Shown here: piece after piece, positions 35,995-47,408 of the stretch
Layout: each line of letters starts with the position of its first letter
Numbering within the stretch: the first letter of the stretch is position 1
Origin: Sipunculus nudus
Taxonomy: Eukaryota; Annelida; Sipuncula; Golfingiida; Sipunculidae
Reading direction: 5' to 3'
Length of the DNA: 64,000 nt
Assembly (NCBI GenBank): GCA_026874595.1
Contig: CM049309.1
Span: 19,347,576-19,411,575 of the forward strand
Made by a program: the position numbers and the translations under genes
The notes under the pieces: model-generated
Told to the model about the DNA's origin: nothing
Databases searched by the model: none
Seen by the model: only the letters and a program-made list of their open reading frames with translations

Positions 35995-37684
35995 CTAGAT
36001 GTGTTGGAATGACACGAATGCCCCCACCTGGGGCAAATTAGAAACATTTCTTAAATTTTGAAATTTTTTTAAGTTCAGGAGGTGTCATATGGTCAAAAGT
36101 AGGTCAACAAGGGCAAAATGCAAACTTGATCTGTTACGGGTCATTATCAAGCAACACACCAAAAATCAGGCCAGTATCTGCAGGCACTATGAAAAAAAGT
36201 CCATACATGTGCATTTTCCATAAAAATTTCTGTCTTTCATGAAATTTTCTATGTTTAGGAGCCGTAAAACAATCAAAAGTAGGTCAACCGGGATGAAATG
36301 CGAACTCGATCTGTAACTGTCATTATCTGCCCACACATAAAAAAATCAGGGTGGTATCTGCAGGCATTGAGGAAAAAAAGTCAGTACATATGCATTTGTT
36401 ATGAAAATTTCTATTTTTCATGAAACTTTCTATGTTCAGGAGCAGTCAAATGGTCAAAAGTAGGTCAACTGAGACAAAACAAGAACTTGATCTGTAACTG
36501 GTCATTATCTGCCTACACACCAAAAATCAGGCCTGTATCTGCAGGCATTGCGAAAAAAAGTGCGTACATGTGCACTTTTTTAATAAAATTGTCTATGTTA
36601 GAGCCCAGTCAAATGGTCAAAAGTAGGTCAACTGGGACAAAACATGAACTCGATCTGTAACTGGTCAATATCTGCCCATACACCAAAAATCAGGCCAATA
36701 TCTGCAGGTATTGCAAAGAAAAGTCTGTACATGTACATTTGTCATGAAAATTTATATTTTTCATGCAATTTTCTATGTTTAGGAGCTGTAAAACAATCAA
36801 AAGTAGGTCAACCGTGACGAAACGCGTTCTCGATCTGTAACTGGTCATTATCTGTCCACACACCAAAAATCAGGCCAAAATCTGCAGGCATTGCAAAAAA
36901 AAGTCCGTACATGTGTATTTGTCATGAAAATTTATATTTTTCATGAAATTTTCTAAGTTAAGGAGCTGTAAAACGTACAAAAGCAGGTCAACTGAGACGA
37001 AACGCGAACTCGATCTGTAACTGGTCATTATCTGCCCACACACCAAAAATCAGGCCAATATCTGCAGGCATTGCGAAAAAAAGTCTGTACATGTGTATTT
37101 GTCATGAAAATTTCTATTTTTTTTATGAAATTTTCTAAGTTAAGGAGCCATTAAACATACAAAAGTAGGTCAACTGGGATGAAATGTGAACTTGATCTGT
37201 AACTGGTCATTATCTGCCCACACACCAAAAATCAGGCCAATATCTGCAGGCATTGCGAAAAAAAGTCCGTACATGTGTATTTGTCATGGAAATTTCTATT
37301 ATTCATGAAATTTTCTAAGTTAAGAAGCCGTAAACAGGTCAAAAGTAGGTAAACCGGGATGAAACGCGAACATGATCTGTAACTGGTCATTATCTGCATA
37401 CACACCAAAAATCAGGCCAATATCTGCAAGCATTGCGAAAAAAAGTCCGTACATGTGTATTTGTCATGAAAATTTCTATTTTTCATGAAATTTTCTAAGT
37501 TTAAGAGCCGTAAAACAGGCAAAAGTAGGTCAACCGGGACAAAACGCAAACTCGATCTGTATCTGTAATCAGGCCAATATCTGCAGGCATTGCGAAAAAA
37601 AGTCCTTACAACTGTTTTTTTCAGAATGACGGAAGGACGGACATGGGTAAAACTATATGCCCCGGCCACTTTGTGGCGGGGGCA
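35995..37684 (+). mobile_element. Rolling-circle-like element, family R, carrying a 180-bp satellite
   Basis: Starts CTAGATGTGTTGGAATGACAC (GTGT..ACAC hairpin), then AATGCCCCCACC, an inverted match to GGCGGGGGCAT at the right end. It ends in the hairpin 37658-37684 (GCCCCGGCCAC TTT GTGGCGGGGGC). Between them are about nine units of roughly 180 bp, recognisable by ccaaaaatcaggccaatatc, tgcaggcattgcgaaaaaaa and gatctgtaactggtcattat, starting near 36176, 36356, 36537, 36701, 36881, 37061, 37243, 37423 and 37580. No protein-coding frame. Confidence 0.85.
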
Positions 37685-37847
37685 TAAAAATCAGAAATTG
37701 CAGGTGGCGCCACCAAAATTGTGCAGCACGTACAGACCATCAGTCCCAATGATCATAGTAAGTTTTGTGAAAATCCACACCATGGTTCCCGAGATATAAG
37801 CTTCTGAGTATTTTTCTATAATCAGCTCTAAAATGTAGAACAAGGGA
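37685..37847 (+). repeat. Conserved tail linked to family R (CAGGTGGCGCCACC block)
   Basis: The block with caggtggcgccaccaaaatt, caatgatcatagtaagtttt and tcccgagatataagcttctg follows family R here and again at 41995-42146, so it travels with or was duplicated with that element. Confidence 0.7.
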
Positions 37848-40800
37848 CCTATGGGTCACGACGCTCAGCTGTTATATATGATAAAAAATATTATTTAGAA
37901 ATGAGGCACATGCTGGTTTTGTGTGGTAATAAATAAAAGCTGTATTATGAGTTGTTGTTGTTTAGCTTATGTATGATTTTGATAGTACCTTTGGAGACAG
38001 GGAAGAGGATTGATTTCATTTATTTTATTAACAAATGGAGTACTACTGTCACACAGATTTTGACTTGGCCATAACTTATAAGCAGAACATATAATATGAG
38101 TTTAACTATTTATTAAAAAAATTACAAATATTGTCCCAAATATAATTTTTTTTTTTAAATAATAAGAGAATCATATGATTTTTTAAAATGAAATATAACT
38201 GATATAATTATTAAAATAATATTAAAGAATATATTCATGAATGCATTCATGAATACATTTTGAAAGTATTTGCACGAGTATTCATATACTTTCATTTTTA
38301 CCTGAATTCCCATTCTTTATGCAAGAAATTTTATAATGGAGTACATAATCATATTCGTATTTAAATACAATTACAAAGTATTTGCACCATGTCTGGTATT
38401 TATTCAGTTTTCACCAAACAATGATGTTGAGAATCCAGAATATACAAAATTCACAAATTTAAATAATGATCAGAAGTACCTGGTTTTATGGCTTTTATTT
38501 ATATTAAAAAAATAACTGTAAAAATTCATTTTGGACTAATTTCACATCAGTGTACACACTAGACACAGTAGGAATCTAGATTAATATTATCAACTGCATC
38601 TTTGTCTATCATTAATTTCCTTCATATAATCCCTAATGATTAGTAATGAATAATATGATTTACTTCTCTTACACACTTTATCATTAAAATTGAACTGAAA
38701 AATGCCATAGGTGACTGCATGGTATTATTTGGAATATGTGACATTCTACCCATCGATACAAGATTCTTATATCATCAGTAACTGCAAGTTAATTTCCTGT
38801 TATTATAAACTTACAAATTCCTTTTATATTTTTCTTTAATTTGTTATTAAAAACCAATAAAAATTTATTAATTTATTGTTTATTGTTATGTTGTTGGTTA
38901 AAACTACTAGATGAGTTGGGTTGGACACCTGGATCAACTGTGGCTGGCCATAAGCTGCCTGGATTCTCGCCTCAAGCGTGCATAATTTGATGAAAGGTCA
39001 ACAAGGTCAACATACAGGTGACTCAAGAGGGGCTGGAGAGAGCCAAAGTCTGACAGGGTCTCATAATAAACATTAATAAAAGCTACAATATTTGGCCAAT
39101 TTCTTTCAGCTTTCTAAACTAAAAAGCTGAAATCCTTATGTGTGCATGATATGAAAATTATATCAACAGTGCTCACGGGAAACAAACGTGCCATGGTCAC
39201 AGTTGGGCAAAATTTAAGGTACTAATTTTATATTTATACTAATAACATAAAATTTGAAAAATTCAGAACTAATTTTGGGTATTCAATTGAATCTTGATTA
39301 AATAATGTTACATCCCTGACAAAAAAATCTCTAGCTTCAGCAATGCCCTTGTTAAGGGAGTAAATATATTTCTTGATTTTTTACAAAGTGCATTATGTTT
39401 GGGCCCATAACTTAAAACAATTACACAATACTGACATCATTCTGGCATGTGCATAGAGAATGAAAAATATGTAAATTATTTATGATTAAAGTCAGATCAG
39501 TGGTTTTGATAATGATACAAAGGTGGGGTTGGGGATGTCCCTACCTGTATCACATATGGTTGCTGATGCGCGTGGCAGACTGTTCCAAGACCAGTTTGAT
39601 GACAGAAGTCTTTATTCAATAGCAAGCGGTCTGGGACAGTCTCTCTCTCTGAGAGAGCGGCCCAGTCTCCCTGACTCTCTGACTCTCAGTGCGCACTACA
39701 GATAGTTTTGTTACAGAGCTTTCACGTGACATATGAGACGTACATATCCATATTTCTGCATTTCGTCATAAAAGCTTAACCTGATTGGTTGACCCAAAGT
39801 AGGTCACAATTACATCAGAGGTGTAAGTGTTCTTCCTAATTTTCGTGAGATCTGATTGGACAAAAGTTCTATGGAAAATCCCAAGTCTGACCTGACATAC
39901 ATCCAGTTATAGACTGACCTGCAAGTCCTATTTACAGACTCGTATAAACATAATCTGCCTGCCTCATCATAGAAACCAATTTAGAGCTAATTTGTGAGAG
40001 TACAATAAGGCTCTACAAACATACTGAATTACCATTAGATACTTGGTCGTCTGATGGACATTAATAATTCTTAGGCTCTGTCTGAATATCGGAACAGACT
40101 GTAACCAAGATTGATTTTCATTTGCCTCTAAAGTAAATTTTAGATGAAATATTGAAATATTCCTTTAAATATATGTCAAGTCATAAATATACCCTTTCTT
40201 ACTCCATAACAATATTAGGCAGTCTTGAAGTAAAAAATGAAGTTTTTCATTAATATCTCCAAGGTATTAAGTCCTAGTGACCAAATTCTTGGCATGGTAG
40301 GGGATTTTGGAGACATCTAACTGTATGCCGAATTTAAGGAACTTAGAGCTGAAGCTGGGGAGCTGAGCTCTTGCAAACTGCATAACACTAGCTTGATGTA
40401 AACAATATGTTACATGGTGCTTGAAAACTTGATTAAAATCTACAGTTTTTGATCAACTGGTTTCAAATTTTTGGTGTTAACAGTTGAAATGCTAACAAAA
40501 ACATGCTGTGAAAATTAAATCCACAGTACTTACAGGAAAAAAACGTGCCATGGTCAAAGTTGGGCAAAATTAAGGTACCAATTTTTTATTTTTATTAATA
40601 TTTTAAAAAATTTAAAATATTTTCATCTAATTTTAGGTATACAATTTAATTTTGATTAATTAAAGTGATATTACTGGAAAAAAGGTCCATAGCTTTAACG
40701 TTTTTTGTGTTAAGTGATCAAATATCTTTCCTGATTTTTTACAAAATGCATTATGTTTGGGCCCATAACTTTTTTAAATTAAATAATACAGACATAATTT

Positions 40801-41130
40801 CTGGCATGTACATAGGAACTATATAGAGGAATATTTATGGTAAATATGAGGAAAAACAGATAAGTGGTTTTGATATTAGGCAGTCCTGAAGTGTGAAAAT
40901 AGGTTTTAAATAAAAAATTGAGGTTTTTCCTTAATTTCTCAAAGGAACGAAGTTGCAAAGACCCAGTTTTCGGCTTGGTAGGAGATCTTGGGGACATCTA
41001 ACATTATGCTGAATTTTGGATTCCTAGGTCTTACGGTTTCAAAACGTGCCACATCTACGGATGGACGGACGGACGACGGACAATGGACCACGACTATAGC
41101 TCAGATGACTTATAGTCAGCTGAGCTAAAA
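37848..41130 (+). mobile_element. Family Q element(s), right end with AGCTCAG hairpin
   Basis: The left end gggacctatgggtcac, then gctcagctg is near 37848. The right end has acggacggacgacggaca, then the hairpin 41098-41126 (AGCTCAGATGAC TTATA GTCAGCTGAGCT). Blocks gtgccatggtca..gttgggcaaaat near 39189 and 40547 show an internal duplication. About 38000-39000 is AT-rich DNA not seen in the other copies, so this may be two fragments. A separate 0.7-kb insertion lies at 39511-40213. Confidence 0.6.
39511..40213. mobile_element. About 0.7-kb insertion inside family Q copy
   Basis: The family Q text cagt.gttttgatattaggcagtc is continuous near 35946 and 40865, but here it is split between gttttgata (to 39511) and atattaggcag (from about 40212). 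The inserted DNA is more GC-rich, with CTCTCTCTGAGAGAG near 39640-39658. A possible TA duplication is too short to prove. No inverted ends seen. Confidence 0.5.
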
Positions 41131-42146
41131 ATGGGTCAAGGTCACCCATCTTCGAACTTGACTGAGATTTTATCGATATACATCTTCACTGATGAAATAA
41201 AATTCCAACCGTGAAGCCGTGAATCCTTTAAGAAAGATCCTGCTCACAAGGTTAAAGTTAACAGACGCGGACGGACGGACGTCAGACGGACAGACAGACG
41301 GACGGCAAGACAGCCCGACGGATGGACAGCTTGGGTGACAACAATAGCCCATCAGCCTATGAGCTGAGGGCTAAAAACAGCTGTACATGTACATTTGTCA
41401 TGAAAATTTATATTTTTCATGAAATTTTCTATGTTTAAGAGCTGTAAAACAATCAAAAGTAGGTCAACTTGGACGACACGCGAACTCAATCTATATCTGG
41501 TCATTATCTACCTACACACCAAAAATCAGGCCAATATCTGCAGGCATTGCGAAAAAAAGTCCGTACATGTGTATTTGTCATGAAAATTTCTATTTTTCAT
41601 AAAATTTTCTAAGTTAAGGAGCCATAAAACATACAAAAATAAATCAACTGGGATGAAATGCCAACTCGATCTGTAACTGGTCATTATCTGCCCACACACC
41701 AAAAATCAGGCCAATATCTGCAGGCATTGCTAAAAAAAGTCTGTACATGTGTATTTGTCATGAAAATTTCTATTTTTCATGAAATTTTCTAAGTTAAGGA
41801 GCCGTAAAACGGTCAAAAGTAGGTCAACTGGGACGAAACGCAAACTCGATCTGTAACTGGTCATTATCTGCATACACACCAAAAATCAGGCCAATAATTG
41901 CAAGCATTGCGAAAAAAAAAAAAACGTACAACTTTTTTTCGGAATGACGGACATGGGTAAAACTATATGCTCCGGCCACTTTGTGGCGGGGGCATAAAAA
42001 TCAGAAATAGCAGGTGGAACCAAAATTGTGCAGCATGTATAGACCATCAGTCCCAATGATCATAGTAAGTTTTGTGAAAATCCACACAATGGTTCCCGAG
42101 ATATAAGCTTCTGAGTATTTTTCTATAATCAGCTCTAAAATGAAGA
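41131..42146 (+). repeat. About 1-kb tandem duplication unit 1 (family S end + 180-bp units + family R end)
   Basis: Begins aatgggtcaaggtcaccc, passes the family S hairpin 41346-41372 (AGCCCATCAGC..GCTGAGGGCT), then about three 180-bp units, the family R hairpin 41968-41994 and the conserved tail. The opening text restarts at about 42147. Confidence 0.8.
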
Positions 42147-42660
42147 AAAATGGGTCAAGGTCACCCATCTTCGAACTTGACTGAGATTTTATCGATAAAC
42201 ATCTTCACTGATGAAATGAAATTCCAACCGTGAATCTGTGAATCCTTTAAGAGAGATCCTGCTCACAAGGTAAAAGTTAACAGACGCGGACGGACGGACG
42301 TCAGACGGATGGACGTCAGACGGACAGACGGCCCAACAGATGGACAGCTTGGGTGATGACAATAGCCCATCAGCCTATGAGCTGAGGGCTAAAAACAGCT
42401 GTACATGTACATTTGTCATGAAAATTTATATTTTTCATGCAATTTTCTATGTTTAGCTGTAAAACAATCAAAAGTAGGTCAACCGTGACGAAACGCATTC
42501 TCGATCTGTAACTGGTCATTATCTGTCCACACACCAAAAATCAGGCCAAAATCTGCAGGCATTGCAAAAAAAAGTCCGTACATGTGTATTTGTCATGAAA
42601 ATTTCTATTTTTCATGAAATTTTCTAAGTTTAGGAGCCGTAAAACAGTCAAAAGTAGGTC
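42147..42660 (+). repeat. Tandem duplication unit 2, partial
   Basis: Same order as unit 1 (ggtcaaggtcaccc, hairpin 42364-42390, 180-bp units), breaking off near aaaagtaggtcc at 42660. Confidence 0.8.
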
Positions 42661-42829
42661 CGCTATCGTCAATGATATAAGTCTCATCCGACTTTACACT
42701 TTGTCTTCCTGGTCTTTCAGGCCTGTTCAGTCTTGTAGCTTTTCTCAGTTCCCTGGGGAGCAGACAACCCAAGCAGCCATGACAGTGTTAGAAGGTTGCT
42801 AGTATTTGTTCTACTTTTGCCGGCCACCC

Positions 42830-42995
42830 ATAACTAGTACCCATTCACTTCTGAGTTGTGAGAGCACACCCTTGTTGTAAAACCTTTGGCTAGATGACTT
42901 AGCGTAGACAAAGGATAGAACAGGATGTGAACCCACAACCTTGTGTTATAATGCCAGTGCCTTATCCATGATGCCACCACGATCCACCAGGCAAT
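42830..42995 (-). mobile_element. tRNA-derived SINE, second type
   Basis: On the minus strand A box TGGCATCATGGATAAGG (42976-42960) and B box GGGTTCACATCC (42934-42923) are in tRNA-like order and spacing. A different tRNA-unrelated body follows from that of the SINE at 11880-12146. Confidence 0.75.
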
Positions 42996-43188
42996 TCAAA
43001 TCTAATTTGAAACAACCTTGAACCTGCAGCATACTGAAGTAAACTTTTTATATGTTTAATAATTTCACTGAAGAACAAAGAAGGGTTGATTCCAGTAAGC
43101 ACACATGTAATTTTGCAAGTAAAGGAACTATATATTATGGTAAAATATTAATGGAATCTGTAATAATTCTGATTAGTAAGGATAGCGT

Positions 43189-43466
43189 CACAAGCTGTCA
43201 TAGAGGAACCAGACGTCATGAATATTGCATAAATACTCTGTCCTCACAAGCTGTCCTAGAGCAACCATACGTCATGAATATTACATAACTACTCTGTCAT
43301 CACAAGCTGTCATAGAGCACCCAAAGGTCATAAATATTACTGAACTACTGTCATTACAAGCTGTCATAGAGCAAACATACATCATGAATATTACATAACT
43401 TCTCTGTTATCACAAGTTGTCCAAGAGCAACCAAGAGTCTCAAATATTACAAAAATACTCTGTCAG
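43189..43466. repeat. About 56-bp tandem array, 5 units
   Basis: Units with cacaagctgtcatagagcaa, then tacgtcatgaatattacata and actctgt; later units diverge. Confidence 0.9.
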
Positions 43467-43689
43467 ATTTGAGGGGTATTCTGAAATCAGGAGGTAGTCA
43501 ATCAGGAAGTCCACAGCAATTTGTTGTAAACATTTATTTTTTCCTTAGAAAATATATACAAATCCAGTATCCACTAATAAACCATAACTGGTTAATATTT
43601 TAAATTTGACTTGTTTGATGGCTGCTGTACATGTCAAACAGCACAAATTGTTAATTTCTTTACATGTTGAGGAATACAACCACATACCG

Positions 43690-44071
43690 CATGATATTCA
43701 ATGGATCTGTATCCTGGCAACACAAATCATAAGCGAGTCATCAACGATCTGTACCCTAAGCAACACAATCAGAAGTGTGTTACCATGGATCTATATCTTT
43801 AGTAACACAAACTTGAAGTGTGTATCTTCACAGATCTGTAGCCATGGCAACACAGATCTGAAGAGTTGCACCATGAATCTACTGGTTCTGCTTCACAGAC
43901 CTGTAACCTTGGCAACACAAGTTCACGACCTTTGAAAAAGTGATTCGTTGTGTGGCACCAAGGATCTGTATGGCCTCTTGAACTGGGTTTGAAGTCTTTG
44001 GAAAAGATATATTTAGTGTGTGAAACAACATTGGTCTGAAGGCTTTGCAATGCAGATTCGCAGTGAGTGGG
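43690..44071. repeat. Degenerate tandem repeat with GGATCTGTA..GGCAACACA, left part
   Basis: About eight degenerate units of 40-50 bp containing accatggatctgta, ttggcaacacaa and gaagtgtgt. The array resumes at 44717-44830, on the other side of the element at 44072-44716. Confidence 0.8.
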
Positions 44072-44716
44072 CACTAGTTTAGCGGCTTACTTGTGTGAAT
44101 TTGCTTCTAGACTGGTACCCAACCACATATTTTAGGTGGCGCCACCGCGTGTCTGTGTATGAGACTTAAAAGTAATGTAAACAAACATTGTCGTGTGCTC
44201 CAGAATCCAAGGATGACACAGGTTGTTTATTGCCAAATTTATAGTTTTACCTGTAACCAATACGTCATTCAAGAATCATTATAATGCAAAAATATATTCA
44301 ATAATAAAATTGGATAAAAAAGTGTATATATATTATATGCTTAGGGCCTCAGGCCTACATATTCAAGTTCATAGCTGATGGTTTGTTTATCATACTTTAT
44401 TATAGGACCTGAGTTGAAAGAAAAGACTGGTCGTACCCAAGTGACACCGGGATGACACGCCGCATGAAACAGAAAAGGAAAGCTAATTGATAATTTTGTC
44501 TAAAATTTACAATATAACCGTTTTATGTGGCAGCAAACTGAAAGGTATGTAAAGTTGAGCCACAACACGTGAAACGGTTAAGAGAGGTCCGCTTGGCGTA
44601 TGTTGTCATGAGCTTATCTCCGGTAATACATTGGAACCAGCTTTTTCTACCTCCTTTAATGGAGAGAGGAAAGAGTCGGTACCAGTCTAGACACTAGTAA
44701 GCCGCTTAACTAGTGT
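44072..44716. mobile_element. TIR element inserted into the tandem array
   Basis: The left end cactagtttagcggcttact and the right end, reversed, cactagttaagcggcttact form inverted repeats. These continue imperfectly through tctagactggtacc on both sides (about 45 bp). The interior is about 550 bp, with GGTGGCGCCACC at 44135. It splits the GGCAACACA array, proving that it inserted later. No coding frame. Confidence 0.8.
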
Positions 44717-44830
44717 CCACCTTTGCAGTGTGCCACCATGGATCTGCAGTCTTGGCAACAAGGGCATCAGTGTGTTACCATGCAGCTGTGGGCTTGGCAA
44801 CATATAGTTTCATAGTGTGGCTCAGTGTTT
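44717..44830. repeat. Degenerate tandem repeat, right part
   Basis: Continuation of 43690-44071 (accatggatctgcagtcttg, gtgtgttaccatgcagctgt). Confidence 0.75.
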
Positions 44831-46745
44831 TTTTTATAGCTACAGTGACTTACCTTTGCAGGCCACAGTCAATGTTACACATTTGATGATCTGAAGAATC
44901 ATTAAGAACATGTAAGTTTTACCCAATTAACAGAGATTTTAACTGATAAAATATTGTTACAGAGGCATAATATTATAGTGTTGCACTTTTGAGAACAATC
45001 TGTTACATCAATGCCCAGCATGTTAACACAAGGAGACTGGATATATACAAATATTTTGGCAATCTGGAGATTTATTAAGTGTATATTTGTTTGGACTTGG
45101 AATGTACACAGCATCTGTGCAGACATGTTCAAGTTTGGTATGATAAATAACAGAATATTAAATTGTAGCAAATGAAAATATTTAACTCAAAATGCATCTG
45201 CAATACCAAGACCTGCACTGGTCAGCATGAGTAAACAACTGTCAAATCATATGTAAAACATCTTTTCCAGTGGTACCAACTCTTTGAGTAAAATTAGCTA
45301 ATGTAATTAGGAATGTAATAACATGCACCATTAAAATATGTTCCTTTTCCAGCTGCTATGATACATTATCTCACGATACCATAAATACTGTAATACCTCC
45401 TTTACAATATTATAACCGATATAATAAATGAAAGGTATACTTAAGTTTAGATACAGAGGCCATATTCAATCTTGTTCTCTATATGATCAAATTTCTCACA
45501 TAATTCTATCGTGTAAGTAATTTCCAAATTGTAAAAATAAAATTTATTTCCATATACTTAGCTGATCAGATGCAGTCACATTTTTGTGTCTCGTATGGTG
45601 CTTTGAAAGATTATTAAATGGCAGGCTTGTTGGGTATTGCCTTTTTTATGGCCTTTGGGCAGCCTTATCAGCCTACGGATCTGAGGGCCAATACTGCCAC
45701 CCTCATGGCAATATGAAACAGGCCAGTTATTAACATATAATCACATACATACGAGTGCACAAGTGTATTGCTGAAGCCCTAGTCCCTGTAAAATGTTGAT
45801 CTACGAGAATTTCTGGGAAGTTGAAGCTTCAATATTCTATAAAATACAGGAACAGGGCTTTGATTTGGGATATGTAATTTGGCTTATTGATTTCATTGTA
45901 CTGGCAAAAGTGTAGAGGGTTATCACAATACTGATCACACTTTTAAATGATAATATTCTATAATAAGGTATTTACTTATACATAAAATAAGGGTTATATA
46001 CTGAATATATATACATTTCAAGTCATTTGTGATTCAGCGGTTCTTGTTAATTAAATTATTGGCACACAAATTTGGAATATCCTCCATAACATTATTCATG
46101 ATGCTGACATCGCCAAGTAAACAATCCAAATTTAAGCTGATAAAATTCAACTTATGACAACATGATTTTCACGCAACCACACTATTCAATATATGTCACT
46201 TACTTTTAAAAAGTATATATATCTCTTCTATATTATGGAATATTAGCATTGTTTATAAAAATTATTCAATATTGTGAAATAAGTATATGAAAAAACCCTC
46301 TAAACTACACTTTTACATTTTACCTTGTTTGAGGAACAGATCAGATGCATAAATAAAAATTTGATAGTTTACAACCATCACACCAGATAGCACTGTCAAT
46401 TCATTGGCTGTAAAAGAATAATTAAATAACATGAGAGAAAAATATGTCGACACAGACATATACAGAAATAGCATAAAATATGGCAGTCATTACGGCTTGA
46501 GTTTTACCTGCAAATTAACTCATTATCACAAAACAATTCATCAGTTCTTAAATGCCGTCGATTTCAGTTCATCACACATTAAAAATAATGTTAGCTAAAA
46601 ATTTTGTTATTATTTTTTTATAAACTATTCACCAATGATGTCATTTTTCCCAACATGGGTTATCTGAAAATTGATTCATAGGAAATAGACATTCAGAATT
46701 TGTTATTTAATTTTACTGTTGAATGTTAAATAATTAGTTTGAAAG

Positions 46746-46749
<4 letters not shown>
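44831..46749. other. Intergenic, AT-rich, no gene seen
   Basis: Near 45640-45720 a ggcctttgggcagcc..gatctgagggccaata tract resembles a degraded 3' hairpin of the rolling-circle-like elements. Otherwise unremarkable. Confidence 0.4.

Positions 46750-46780
<31 letters not shown>
46750..46780. repeat. (TA)n microsatellite
   Basis: TA run of about 31 bp, some 350 bp 3' of the GABPB stop. Confidence 0.95.
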
Positions 46781-46781
<1 letters not shown>

Positions 46782-47130
46782 CTTAATATTTGTATACATT
46801 CCTAGCCCCTGAGCCAGTCAGACCATCGATGGTCTTCATGTTTCCCACTGAAGCCCTCTCTTGGAGTCATTGTCAATGCCTGAATTCCTCGTCATCCTGA
46901 TAATGCATACGGTACCAGTCATCTTATTATGCTTTGCAGGTGTCAGCAATGATATGAACAAGGAATACAAGAGGACCTTTCTTATGGACACCTCTCTATT
47001 CTGGACACTTTAGGCAGTCCTATGAAATTAAGACTCTGAATAACCTCTCGAAAATGACTCTGAGCACCCTGGTAAAACCCAAGGTGCCCCCAGTGCCTGT
47101 GATGGTGAAGTTCTGTTATTGCCTATAAAG

Positions 47131-47408
47131 TCAGTCATCTGTCCCTGTTTTTGTGACAATGTCATTCAACTGTTTTTTGTACTCCTCTGCCTCCTGTTCC
47201 TTCGCTTCCAGCTGTTTTTTATAAACCTCCGCCTGCTTCTGGACTTCTTCAAGCTGCCTTCGCAGCTCATCCTGGTCCCCAGCTTCTTCCAAATCCCCTA
47301 CCTCTGTCATCTCAGTGACCTCTGTGATTTCAGTGACCTCTGACACCTGACCTGTGACATCATCCAAGTGTATCCTCTTCACTGCTGGCTCATCCTCTGT
47401 GGTGGTGA
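47131..47408 (-). CDS. GABPB1: GABPB exon 10 (coiled coil, stop)
   Basis: Enters in phase 1 after acceptor atatcctcag; stop TGA at 47133-47131. Encodes [13 protein letters not shown] (compare human EEPPAKRQCIEI), then a short [14 protein letters not shown] repeat, then the dimerising coil [20 protein letters not shown] and [13 protein letters not shown]. Confidence 0.96.

Noticed and set aside
35995-37640. CRISPR-like regular spacing of repeats
   Set aside because: Units are about 180 bp, wholly repeated, without spacers, in an animal genome.
37412-37669. Minus-strand 85-codon frame with repeated CRYWPDYRY-like text
   Set aside because: Lies in the 180-bp satellite; the repeat period, not selection, keeps it open.
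43606-44074. Open frames of about 90-109 codons on both strands
   Set aside because: They arise from the degenerate GGATCTGTA/GGCAACACA array.
47119-47343. Plus-strand Leu/Phe-rich 74-codon frame resembling a membrane protein
   Set aside because: Antisense of the GABPB coiled-coil exon.
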